This document shows, piece after piece, positions 1 to 7,739 of a stretch of DNA of 64,000 nucleotides; the first letter of the stretch is position 1; each line of letters begins with the position of its first letter. Source of the stretch: an uncultured Methylibium sp. (GTDB taxonomy: Bacteria > Pseudomonadota > Gammaproteobacteria > Burkholderiales > Burkholderiaceae_C); NCBI RefSeq assembly GCF_902826655.1, contig NZ_CADEFR010000018.1, positions 1 to 64,000 on the forward strand, given 5' to 3'. The notes under the pieces were generated by a model. That model made no database searches. It had not been told where the DNA came from and saw only the letters and a list, made by a program, of their open reading frames with translations. The translations under genes and the position numbers were made by a program.

Positions 1-124
1 GCTTGTGGCCGACGAAGCGCGGCATGAAGCGCTTGTTGGCCCAGCGGCCGTTGCCATCCATCACGATCGCGACGTGGCGCGGGATCGGGGACGGGACCGG
101 CTTCACGGCGGGCGGCCTGCGCAT
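1..124 (-). CDS. uppS: Isoprenyl transferase (undecaprenyl diphosphate synthase), N-terminal fragment
   Basis: The first 41 residues are visible before the window edge. They contain the cis-prenyltransferase signature [13 protein letters not shown] (residues 17-29), with the catalytic aspartate expected at D23. The family condenses isopentenyl diphosphate onto farnesyl diphosphate at the membrane to build undecaprenyl diphosphate, the lipid carrier for peptidoglycan. The ATG lies 4 nt after the frr stop, so it is very probably co-transcribed with frr, pyrH and tsf. The rest of the gene lies outside the window. Confidence 0.93.
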   Translation of the reverse strand, partial: MRRPPAVKPVPSPIPRHVAIVMDGNGRWANKRFMPRFVGHK

Positions 125-128
125 CGGC

Positions 129-689
129 TCAGACCGCGAGGATCTCGGCTTCCTTGGCCTGCACCAGCCGGTCGATCTCGGCGATCGAGCGGTCGGTGAG
201 CTTCTGCACGTCTTCCTGGGCGCGCTTCTCGTCGTCCTCTCCGATCTGCTTGTCCTTGAACAGGCGCTTGATCTGCTCGTTGGCGTCGCGCCGCAGGTTG
301 CGCACGGCGACCTTGCAATCCTCGCCCTCGCCGCGCACGACCTTGGTCAGGTCCTTGCGGCGCTCCTCGGTCAGCGCCGGCATCGGCACGCGCAGCAGGT
401 CGCCCTGGGCGGCCGGGTTGAGGCCGAGGTCCGACTCGCGGATCGCCTTCTCGATCTTGGCGCCCATGCCCTTCTCCCAGGGCTGCACGCTGATGGTCCG
501 CGCGTCGAGCAAGGTCACATTGGCCACCTGGCTGATCGGCACCATCGAACCGTAGTAGTCGACGTGCACCTGATCCAGCAGGCCCGGGTGGGCGCGGCCG
601 GTGCGCACCTTCTGCAGCTCGCCCTTGAAGGACTCGATGGACTTGGCGGTCTTCTGTTCCAGCGTCTTCTTGATGTCGGCAATGCTCAT
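129..689 (-). CDS. frr: Ribosome recycling factor
   Basis: A 186-residue protein, the normal length for RRF, which acts with EF-G to split post-termination ribosomes. The three-helix-bundle family pattern is clear, including KVRTGRAHP (residues 27-35) near the N-terminus and a C-terminal helix rich in K, R, E and D. The start is placed at the ATG giving [12 protein letters not shown] because this matches the family N-terminus; an upstream in-frame ATG would add five residues (MRESI). The gene sits 24 nt after pyrH and 4 nt before uppS in the conserved rpsB-tsf-pyrH-frr-uppS order. Confidence 0.97.
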   Translation of the reverse strand: MSIADIKKTLEQKTAKSIESFKGELQKVRTGRAHPGLLDQVHVDYYGSMVPISQVANVTLLDARTISVQPWEKGMGAKIEKAIRESDLGLNPAAQGDLLRVPMPALTEERRKDLTKVVRGEGEDCKVAVRNLRRDANEQIKRLFKDKQIGEDDEKRAQEDVQKLTDRSIAEIDRLVQAKEAEILAV

Positions 690-713
690 GATCGATTCCC
701 GCAACGGCAGGGG

Positions 714-1424
714 TCACACATGCACCAGGGTGCCCTCGTCCTCGCCCAGCACCACGCGTCGCAGGGCGCCGGGCTTGAAGATCGAGAACACCTTGATCGG
801 CAGCTTCTGGTCGCGGCACAGCGCAAAGGCCGTGGCGTCCAGCACCTGCAGGTTCCTGCTGATCGCCTCGTCGAAGCTGATCTTGCTGTAGCGCGTGGCG
901 CCGGGGTCCTTCTTGGGGTCGGCGGTGTAGACGCCGTCGACCTTGGTGGCCTTCAGCACGATCTGCGCGCCGATCTCGGCGCCGCGCAGCGCGGCCGCCG
1001 TGTCGGTGGTGAAGAAGGGGTTGCCGGTGCCGGCGGCGAAGATGACGACCTTGCCCTCTTCGAGGTACTGCAGCGCCTTGGGCCGCACGTAGGGTTCGAC
1101 GACCTGCTCGATGCCGATGGCCGACATCACGCGCGCGGTCATGCCCTCCTGGCGCATCGTGTCGGCCAGCGCCAGCGCGTTCATCACCGTGGCCAGCATG
1201 CCCATGTAGTCGGCGGTCGCGCGATCCATGCCGACCGACCCGCCGGCCACGCCGCGGAAGATGTTGCCGCCGCCGATGACGACAGCCACCTCGCAGCCCA
1301 TCTCGGTGATCTCGCGCACCTCCTGCACCATGCGCACGATGGTGGCGCGGTTGATGCCGTAGGCATCGTCGCCCATCAAGGCCTCGCCGGACAGCTTGAG
1401 CAGGATGCGCTTGTACGCCGGCAT
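714..1424 (-). CDS. pyrH: UMP kinase
   Basis: A 236-residue protein of the amino-acid-kinase fold, which phosphorylates UMP to UDP for pyrimidine nucleotide synthesis. Visible motifs are KLSGEAL (residues 10-16), GGGNIFRG (51-58) in the nucleotide-binding loop, and [13 protein letters not shown] further on, typical of hexameric bacterial UMP kinases. The start chosen is the ATG giving [13 protein letters not shown]; an upstream in-frame start would add 12 residues rich in P and A without family support. It lies between tsf and frr, separated from tsf by a 101-nt spacer that contains a strong hairpin. Confidence 0.97.
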   Translation of the reverse strand: MPAYKRILLKLSGEALMGDDAYGINRATIVRMVQEVREITEMGCEVAVVIGGGNIFRGVAGGSVGMDRATADYMGMLATVMNALALADTMRQEGMTARVMSAIGIEQVVEPYVRPKALQYLEEGKVVIFAAGTGNPFFTTDTAAALRGAEIGAQIVLKATKVDGVYTADPKKDPGATRYSKISFDEAISRNLQVLDATAFALCRDQKLPIKVFSIFKPGALRRVVLGEDEGTLVHV

Positions 1425-1482
1425 GCGGTGATCTCCTGGAGCGGGGGCCGGTGAGGCCATCGGACTGCGGGGAGTTTAGGGG

Positions 1483-1515
1483 ACCCCCGGCAGGCCTTGT
1501 GGGCCGCCCGGGGGT
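1483..1515 (-). other. Intergenic hairpin between tsf and pyrH
   Basis: An inverted repeat with an 8-bp outer stem (ACCCCCGG at 1483-1490 pairing with CCGGGGGT at 1508-1515) and an inner GGCC/GGCC helix closes a short loop. No U-tract follows on the minus (transcribed) strand, so this is not a standard intrinsic terminator. It may stabilise or process the tsf-pyrH transcript or slow polymerase; that is inference. Confidence 0.5.
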
Positions 1516-1525
1516 AACAGGCCGT

Positions 1526-2422
1526 TCACTGGCCCTTGGCTGCGGCCACCTGAGCCGCCACTTCGGCCGCGAAGTCGTCGACCTTCTTCTCGATGCCCTC
1601 GCCGACCACGTACAGCGTGAAGCCCTTCACCTGCGTGCCGGCGCCCTTGAGCATCTGCTCGACGGTCTGCTTGCCGTCGGCGGCCTTCACGAAGACCTGG
1701 TTGAGGAGACTGACCTCCTTCAGGAACTTCTGCACCGAGCCTTCGACCATCTTGGCCACGATGTCGGCCGGCTTGCCGCTCTCGGCCGCTTTCTCGGTGG
1801 CGATCTTGCGCTCCTTGTCGACCAGGTCGCTGGGCACGTCGGCCTGCGACAGCGCCGCCGGCTTCATCGCCGCCACGTGCATGGCCACGTCCTTGGCCGC
1901 CACACCGTCGCCGGCGTACTCGACCATCACGCCGATGCGCGTGCCGTGCAGGTAGTGCGCGAGGCTGCCGCCGCCCGCGTAGCGCTTGAAGCGGCGGATC
2001 GACATGTTCTCGCCGATCTTGCCGATCAGGCCCTTGCGCACGTCCTCCAGCGTCGGGCCGAAGCCGTCCTGCTCGTAGGGCAGCGCCGACAGGGCTACGA
2101 CGTCGGCCGGATTGCTCCTGGCCACCAGATCGGCGGCGGCCTTCACGAAGGCCAGGAAGGACTCGTTCTTCGAGACGAAGTCGGTTTCGCAGTTGACCTC
2201 GACCAGTGCGCCGGTGCTCCCGTCGACGCTCGCGGCCACCACACCCTCGGCGGTGACGCGCGCGGCGGCCTTGCCGGCCTTGTTGCCGAGCTTGACGCGC
2301 AGGATCTCCTCGGCGCGGTCGGCGTCGCCGTCGGCCTCGGTGAGGGCCTTCTTGCACTCCATCATCGGCGCATCGGTCTTGGCGCGCAGTGCGGCGACCA
2401 TGCTGGCGGTGATTGCGGGCAT
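1526..2422 (-). CDS. tsf: Translation elongation factor Ts
   Basis: A 298-residue EF-Ts, the guanine-nucleotide exchange factor that recycles EF-Tu. The N-terminal UBA-like domain carries the signature [12 protein letters not shown] (residues 16-27), and the core carries the TDFV motif (80-83) that contacts EF-Tu. The protein has the usual two-subdomain core and runs to full length. It follows rpsB after 115 nt containing a terminator-like hairpin, so its level relative to S2 may be set by partial read-through. Confidence 0.98.
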   Translation of the reverse strand: MPAITASMVAALRAKTDAPMMECKKALTEADGDADRAEEILRVKLGNKAGKAAARVTAEGVVAASVDGSTGALVEVNCETDFVSKNESFLAFVKAAADLVARSNPADVVALSALPYEQDGFGPTLEDVRKGLIGKIGENMSIRRFKRYAGGGSLAHYLHGTRIGVMVEYAGDGVAAKDVAMHVAAMKPAALSQADVPSDLVDKERKIATEKAAESGKPADIVAKMVEGSVQKFLKEVSLLNQVFVKAADGKQTVEQMLKGAGTQVKGFTLYVVGEGIEKKVDDFAAEVAAQVAAAKGQ

Positions 2423-2485
2423 CGTGTTCTCCGTTCGGTGAGCCGGTCGCGGGCGGGGCCGCGGCGGCCGGCTCGATGGACTTGG

Positions 2486-2510
2486 AAAAAAGGGGCTGAA
2501 CCAGCCCCTT
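2486..2510 (-). terminator. Rho-independent terminator or attenuator between rpsB and tsf
   Basis: On the minus strand a 9-bp GC-rich stem (AAGGGGCTG pairing with CAGCCCCTT, 2490-2498 with 2502-2510) closes a 3-nt loop and is followed directly by a run of six T (2486-2491). This is a complete intrinsic terminator lying inside the conserved rpsB-tsf operon, so it probably acts as a partial terminator that lets a fraction of transcripts continue into tsf. Confidence 0.85.
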
Positions 2511-2537
2511 CGAAGAGTGCGCGGGGCGGTCGGGCCG

Positions 2538-3281
2538 TCAGGCGGCGTCGCTGACTTCCACGAACTCGTCGGTGCTCTGGGCCGCCGTCACGATGTCGTT
2601 GACCGCGTTGACCTTGCCTTCGAGCACCGCATCGGCGACGGCACGCGCGTACAGCGCCACGGCCTTGGCCGAGTCGTCGTTGCCCGGAATCACGTAGTCG
2701 ATGCCTTCCGGCGAGTGGTTCGAGTCGACCACGCCGATCACCGGGATGCCGAGCTTCTGCGCTTCGGCGATGGCGATCTTGTGGTAACCGACGTCGATCA
2801 CGAACATCGCATCGGGCAGCGCGCTCATGTCCTGGATGCCGCCGATGTCCTTCTCGAGCTTCGCCAGCTCGCGCTCGAACAGCAGGCCTTCCTTCTTGCT
2901 CATCGCCTCGAGACCGGCCTCCTTCTGGGCCTGCATCTCCTTGAGCTTCTTCAGCGAACCCTTGACCGTCTTGAAGTTGGTCAGCATGCCGCCGAGCCAG
3001 CGCTGGTCGACGTAGGGCATGCCGGCGCGCTTGGCTTCCTGGGCCACGACCTCGCGCGCCTGGCGCTTGGTGCCGACCATCAGGATGGTGCCGCGCTTGG
3101 CGGCCAGCGAGCGGGTGAACTTCATCGCCTCGTTGAAGAGCGGCAGCGTCTTCTCGAGATTGATGATGTGGATCTTGTTGCGATGGCCGAAGATGAACGG
3201 GGCCATCTTCGGGTTCCAGAAGCGGGTCTGGTGTCCGAAATGGACGCCCGCTTCCAGCATTTCACGCATGGTGAAGGACAT
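2538..3281 (-). CDS. rpsB: Small ribosomal subunit protein S2
   Basis: A 247-residue S2 with the family N-terminus [18 protein letters not shown] and the RFWNPKM motif that follows it. S2 joins the 30S subunit late in assembly and helps bind S1. The start codon is preceded by a GGAG element in the leader. It heads the rpsB-tsf-pyrH-frr-uppS cluster, and a terminator-like hairpin follows it. Family knowledge from E. coli says S2 represses its own operon through the rpsB leader; whether that holds here cannot be seen. Confidence 0.98.
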   Translation of the reverse strand: MSFTMREMLEAGVHFGHQTRFWNPKMAPFIFGHRNKIHIINLEKTLPLFNEAMKFTRSLAAKRGTILMVGTKRQAREVVAQEAKRAGMPYVDQRWLGGMLTNFKTVKGSLKKLKEMQAQKEAGLEAMSKKEGLLFERELAKLEKDIGGIQDMSALPDAMFVIDVGYHKIAIAEAQKLGIPVIGVVDSNHSPEGIDYVIPGNDDSAKAVALYARAVADAVLEGKVNAVNDIVTAAQSTDEFVEVSDAA

Positions 3282-3478
3282 GGGAGCTCCAAAGGTTGAG
3301 TCTTAAAACCGGCCAGAATCACCCGGAATCAGCGCCGCGGTCGAGCCGCGCCGCGAGGTTCCTGGGCGACACCTTCTGGTGGCCGGGTTTGCGGATTGCC
3401 TTCCGATCCGTCCTGCCTGTCGCTGCAGACAGCGCGAGCAGGGATCACTTCGAAAAGCGCAAGGAGTTTAGCACGCCG
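3282..3478 (-). promoter_or_regulatory. rpsB leader and divergent promoter region
   Basis: This 197-nt spacer separates divergent rpsB (minus) and the amidase (plus). On the minus strand it holds a TAAACT -10-like hexamer (3465-3470), identical to the one upstream of the tRNA-Leu gene, but no convincing -35. Two small stems follow in the leader: CTGTC/GACAG and CGCGG/CCGCG. On the plus strand AAGGAG (3461-3466) is the ribosome-binding site of the amidase. A ribosomal-protein autoregulatory leader is plausible but not proven. Confidence 0.4.
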
Positions 3479-4828
3479 ATGAGCCTCGACCTGACCCGCC
3501 ACCGCGCCCGGATCGTCGCCGGCGAGACCTCGGCCGCGCGCGAGATCGACCGGTCGCTGGCGGCCATCGCGGCGGTGCCGGCGGCCTTCCTGCACGTCGA
3601 TGAAGCCGCCGCACGCGCCGCCGCGGTCGCCGTCGACGCGGCACGGGCTGCCGGAGGCCCGCTTCCCCCTCTGGCCGGCGCCGCCATCAGCGTCAAGGAC
3701 CTGTTCGATGTGGCGGGCCAGGTCACCGCCGCGGGCTCGCGGATCCTGGCCGGCGCGCCCCCGGCCAGCCGCGACGCGCCGGCCGTGGCCCGGCTCCGGG
3801 GCGCCGGGGCCGCACTGATCGGCCGCACCCACATGACCGAGTTCGCGTTCTCCGGCGTCGGCCTCAATCCGCATCATCCGACGCTGGCCAATGTGCCCTG
3901 GGCGCGCCTGGACCCCGGCACGCCGCGCATCCCTGGCGGGTCCAGCTCCGGAGCCGCCGCCTCGGTGGCGGGCGGCGCGGCGTGGGCCGGGCTCGGGTCG
4001 GACACCGGCGGCTCGATCCGCATTCCCGCCGCGCTGCAGGGTCTGGTCGGCTTCAAGGGCACGGCGCAGAGCGTGCCGACCTCGGGCGCGCTTCCGCTGT
4101 CGACCACGCTCGACACGGTCTGCGCCATCACGCGCTCGGTACGCGACGCCATCCTGCTGCACGAAGTGCTGGCGGCGCGCCCGGTCGTCCGACGTCGGCG
4201 GCCGCTGGGCGCGACGCGCTTCGCGGTCGCCACGACCAGCCTGCTCGACGGGCTCGAGCCGGTCGTTGCGGCCGCCTTCGAGGACACGCTCTCCCGCTTG
4301 TCCCGCGCCGGTGCTGCGATCGAGGAGCTGCCGGTCCCGGCACTCGCCGAGCTGGGCCCGTTGCAGGTCCACGGCGGCTTCTCGGCGGCGGAGAGCTGGG
4401 CCTGGCACCGCCAGCATCTGGCCTCGGACGGCGCGCGCTACGACCCGCGCGTCGCGCTGCGCATGCGGCGCGGCGCCGCGATGACCGCCGCCGACTACCT
4501 GGATCTGCACCGCGCGCGGCGCGACTGGATCCTGCGCATGCAGGCCGCGATGCGCGGCTTCGATGCGGTACTCTCGCCCACCGTGCCGATCACCGCCCCG
4601 CCCATTGCACCGCTCGAGGCGAGCGAGGACGAGTTCTTCCGCGTCAACGGGCTGCTGCTGCGCAATCCCTCGGTGGTGAACCTGCTCGACGGCTGCGCGA
4701 TCAGCCTGCCCTGCCAGGCCCCGGACACCGCACCGGTCGGCTTGATGCTGTGGGCCGATCGACTTGCCGACGACGCGCTGCTCGACACTGCGCTCGCCGT
4801 CGAGGCCTGCCTGGCCGACCGCTCATGA
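3479..4828 (+). CDS. Amidase-signature family hydrolase
   Basis: A 449-residue member of the amidase-signature family, which cleaves amide bonds through a Ser-cisSer-Lys triad. The expected residues are visible: K73 in ISVKDLFD, the cis-serine in GGSSSG (153-158, S155), and nucleophile S179 in GSDTGGSIR. The start is the ATG preceded by AAGGAG 12 nt upstream; an earlier in-frame ATG gives an unsupported 61-residue extension. Its stop overlaps the next start as ATGA, so translation is coupled to the DadA-type dehydrogenase. The substrate is unknown. The family also includes GatA, but the lack of gatB/gatC neighbours and the divergent C-terminus argue for a catabolic or salvage amidase. Confidence 0.9.
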   Translation: MSLDLTRHRARIVAGETSAAREIDRSLAAIAAVPAAFLHVDEAAARAAAVAVDAARAAGGPLPPLAGAAISVKDLFDVAGQVTAAGSRILAGAPPASRDAPAVARLRGAGAALIGRTHMTEFAFSGVGLNPHHPTLANVPWARLDPGTPRIPGGSSSGAAASVAGGAAWAGLGSDTGGSIRIPAALQGLVGFKGTAQSVPTSGALPLSTTLDTVCAITRSVRDAILLHEVLAARPVVRRRRPLGATRFAVATTSLLDGLEPVVAAAFEDTLSRLSRAGAAIEELPVPALAELGPLQVHGGFSAAESWAWHRQHLASDGARYDPRVALRMRRGAAMTAADYLDLHRARRDWILRMQAAMRGFDAVLSPTVPITAPPIAPLEASEDEFFRVNGLLLRNPSVVNLLDGCAISLPCQAPDTAPVGLMLWADRLADDALLDTALAVEACLADRS

Positions 4829-6201
4829 GGATCGCGGTGATCGGCGCCGGCATCGTCGGTGTCAGCAGCGCCTACGAGCTGGCCGAGGATGGCCACGAGG
4901 TCACGGTGTTCGAGCGCCACAGCAGCGTCGCCGGCGAGGCGAGCTTCGCGAACGGCGGTGTCATCGCACCGGGGCATGTTGCGCCCTGGGCGGCGCCGGG
5001 CATGCCCTCTCGGCTGCTGCGCGACTGCTTCGGCAAGGATCCGCTGATGCGCGTGCGCCCGACGCTGGACGTCGCGCGCTGGCGCTGGCTGTGGCGGTGG
5101 TGGCGGGCCAGCCGTGCCGCCGCCTACCAGCAGCATCGCGGTGAACTGCTGCGACTGACGCAGTACAGCCGCGACCGGCTGCGCGACCTGAGCACGCGGC
5201 TCAAGTTCGAGTTCGAGCGCACGCAGGGGCTGCTGGTGCTGCTGCGCACCGATCAGGACGTCGCGGCCGCGCAATCGGCGCTCGCCTTGCTGCGCGAACT
5301 CGGCACGCCGTTCCGCGAAGTCGACCGGGCTGCCTGCCACGCGCTCGAACCCGGCATGAACCGCGACCAGGCGCTGGCCGGCGGCATCCACTTCGCGCAG
5401 GCCGAAGCCGGCAACTGCCGGCAGTTCGCGCACCTGCTGCGCGAGGCAGCCGAGCGACTCAACGTCGAGTTCCACTTCGGCACGGTCGTCAAGGCGATCA
5501 GCCCCGGCGAAGGCGGGCAAGGGCCGCGCGTGCAGGTCGAGCAGATGGCCCTGACCACCGGCTTCGTCAGCAGCCGCGCCGGCCCGAACAATGCGCCCGC
5601 CACCCAGACCACGGCGCACCGCGCGCGCGCCGCGGCCCGCTACCTCGACCCGGTATCGCAGGAGCACTTCGATGCCGTCGTCATCGCCGCCGGGGCCGAC
5701 GCCGGCGACCTGCTCGCGCCGCTCGGTCTGCGGCTGCCGATTCAGCCGCTGTACGGCTACTCGTTGACCGCGCCGCTGCGCTCGCCGGAGCGGGGTCCGA
5801 AGGCCGCACTGATCGACGAACGCCATCAGGTCACCTTCAGCCGGCTCGGTCAGCGCGTCCGCGTGGCGGGCGGCGCCGAGCTCGGCGGCTCGCTGGAACG
5901 ACACCGCCGCGGCGGCGTCGAGGCGCTCTACCGTCGCCTCGACGACTGGTTCCCGGGCGCGGCCCACATCGCCAAGCCGCAGGTCTGGAAAGGTGCGCGG
6001 CCGATGCTGCCGGATGGCCCGCCCCTGGTCGGCCCGGCTCCGCAGGCGGGCGTGTGGCTCAACCTGGGTCACGGCCATGCCGGATGGGCCCTGGCGTGCG
6101 GCAGCGCGCGCCTGCTGGCCGACCTGATCGGCGGCCGCAAGCCGGCCTTCGACCCGGCGGCGCTCGACGTCGGGCGCTACCGGGCGGCTTCTCGCGGCTG
6201 A
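4825..6201 (+). CDS. DadA-type FAD-dependent D-amino acid dehydrogenase
   Basis: A 458-residue FAD oxidoreductase of the DAO/DadA family, which oxidises D-amino acids to 2-oxo acids and feeds electrons to the respiratory chain. The N-terminus shows the FAD-binding GAGIVG (residues 7-12) and the ribose-binding acid E30; the C-terminus carries LGHGHAGWALACGS, typical of DadA. Residues about 241-280, rich in A, T and R, interrupt the region before DAVVIAAGADAG and look like an insertion relative to the family. Translation is coupled to the upstream amidase by a 4-base overlap. The true substrate is not visible from sequence. Confidence 0.85.
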   Translation: MRIAVIGAGIVGVSSAYELAEDGHEVTVFERHSSVAGEASFANGGVIAPGHVAPWAAPGMPSRLLRDCFGKDPLMRVRPTLDVARWRWLWRWWRASRAAAYQQHRGELLRLTQYSRDRLRDLSTRLKFEFERTQGLLVLLRTDQDVAAAQSALALLRELGTPFREVDRAACHALEPGMNRDQALAGGIHFAQAEAGNCRQFAHLLREAAERLNVEFHFGTVVKAISPGEGGQGPRVQVEQMALTTGFVSSRAGPNNAPATQTTAHRARAAARYLDPVSQEHFDAVVIAAGADAGDLLAPLGLRLPIQPLYGYSLTAPLRSPERGPKAALIDERHQVTFSRLGQRVRVAGGAELGGSLERHRRGGVEALYRRLDDWFPGAAHIAKPQVWKGARPMLPDGPPLVGPAPQAGVWLNLGHGHAGWALACGSARLLADLIGGRKPAFDPAALDVGRYRAASRG

Positions 6202-6212
6202 GGGAGCGGCCC

Positions 6213-7739
6213 ATGCCAGCGCCGCAGCGCATCGTCGACCGGGCGGGCCCGAGAGCGGCCAGCGCGCTCTGGCCGCTGCACGACGCGGCTGCGAGCCGCC
6301 GCTGCGAGGCGCAGACAGCGCAGGACCTGCCACCGCACACGCTGATGCAGCGCGCCGGCATCGCCGTCGCCCGGCTGGCGCTGGCGCTCGCACCCCATGC
6401 GGAGCGCATCTGGATCCTGGCGGGCCCGGGCAACAACGGTGGCGACGGCCTCGAGGCCGCGGCGCTGCTGTGCCGGGCCGGCAAGCGCGTCGCGGTCAGT
6501 CTGCTGGCTTCCGCATCGATGCCGGCCGATGCGGCGGCGGCACTGGCGCGCGCGCGCGACGCCGGAGTGAAGATCGAAACCTCGCTCGCTCCGCCTGAAC
6601 CGCTGCGCGGCGGCGACCTGGCCGTCGATGCGCTGTTCGGCCTGGGCCTGGGGCGCGCACCGGCAGGAGCCGCGGCGCTCGGCATCGCGAGCCTGAACGC
6701 CGGCGCGGCCCCCGTCCTGGCCGTCGACCTGCCGTCGGGCCTGGACGCCGATCACGGCCGCGCGTTCGAGCCTTGCGCCATCGCGCGCTGGACCCTCGCG
6801 CTGCTGACGCTCAAGCCCGGCCTGTTCACGGCCGCCGGGCGCGACCACGCCGGCGACATCTGGTTCGACGACCTCGGTGTTTGCGCCGACCCCCAAGCCG
6901 CGGTGGCCACGCTGGTCGCCGCGCAACCGGTCGACTGGCCGGCACGGCCGCATGCGAGCCACAAGGGCACGCACGGCGATGCCTGGATCGTCGGCGGCGC
7001 GCCGGGCATGGCCGGGGCGGCGGCGCTGGCGGCGCGGGCCGCATCGGCGGCGGGCGCCGGCCGGGTGCTGCGGGTGTCTCTCGACCCTGCTGTCCCGCAC
7101 CTCGACCTTCTGCAACCCGAACTCATGCACCGGCCTGCCAGCGCGCTGCCCGACCGGGACATCCCCCTGGAGACGTCGACCGTCGTCGTCGGCTGTGGTG
7201 GCGGCACGGCCGTGCGCGAGTTGCTGCCCGTGCTGATCTCGCGCTCGGGGCGACTGCTGCTGGACGCCGATGCCCTGAACGCCCTGGCCGCCGACCCGTC
7301 GCTGGCCCGGGCGGTGACGGCCCGCGCGGGCCGAGATCGCGCCACCGTGCTGACACCGCACCCGCTCGAGGCGGCCCGCCTGCTCGGCATCGACAAGACG
7401 GCGGTCCAGGCTGACCGGCGGGCGGCCGCTCAGCGCCTGGCCGACCGCCTGGCGGCCACGGTGGTCCTGAAGGGCTCCGGCAGCATCGTCGCCTCGGCCG
7501 GCCAGCATCCCCGGATCAACGCCAGCGGCAATGCCGCCCTCGCCACCGCAGGCACCGGCGACGTGCTGGCCGGGTGGATCGCCGGCCTGTGGACGCAAGG
7601 CCTCCCGGCGGCAGATGCCGCCGCGCTGGGGGTCTACACGCACGGGCTCGCCGCCGAGACCGGACGCGCGGACGACCGGATCTCCGGCCCGCTGGAAGCC
7701 AGCCGGCTGATCGACCGACTGCGCGCGCTGCGCGCCTAG
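6213..7739 (+). CDS. nnr: Bifunctional NAD(P)H-hydrate epimerase / ADP-dependent dehydratase
   Basis: A 508-residue fusion of the two NAD(P)HX repair enzymes. The N-terminal YjeF_N half carries GPGNNGGDGL (residues 71-80) and epimerises damaged NAD(P)H hydrate. The C-terminal ribokinase-like half ends with the dehydratase signature around ATAGTGDVLAGWIAGL and restores NAD(P)H with ADP. The start is the ATG 11 nt after the dadA stop, giving MPAPQRIVDRAG. It probably belongs to the amidase-dadA transcription unit. Its TAG stop is interlocked with the rnr stop in a shared CTAG. Confidence 0.95.
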   Translation: MPAPQRIVDRAGPRAASALWPLHDAAASRRCEAQTAQDLPPHTLMQRAGIAVARLALALAPHAERIWILAGPGNNGGDGLEAAALLCRAGKRVAVSLLASASMPADAAAALARARDAGVKIETSLAPPEPLRGGDLAVDALFGLGLGRAPAGAAALGIASLNAGAAPVLAVDLPSGLDADHGRAFEPCAIARWTLALLTLKPGLFTAAGRDHAGDIWFDDLGVCADPQAAVATLVAAQPVDWPARPHASHKGTHGDAWIVGGAPGMAGAAALAARAASAAGAGRVLRVSLDPAVPHLDLLQPELMHRPASALPDRDIPLETSTVVVGCGGGTAVRELLPVLISRSGRLLLDADALNALAADPSLARAVTARAGRDRATVLTPHPLEAARLLGIDKTAVQADRRAAAQRLADRLAATVVLKGSGSIVASAGQHPRINASGNAALATAGTGDVLAGWIAGLWTQGLPAADAAALGVYTHGLAAETGRADDRISGPLEASRLIDRLRALRA

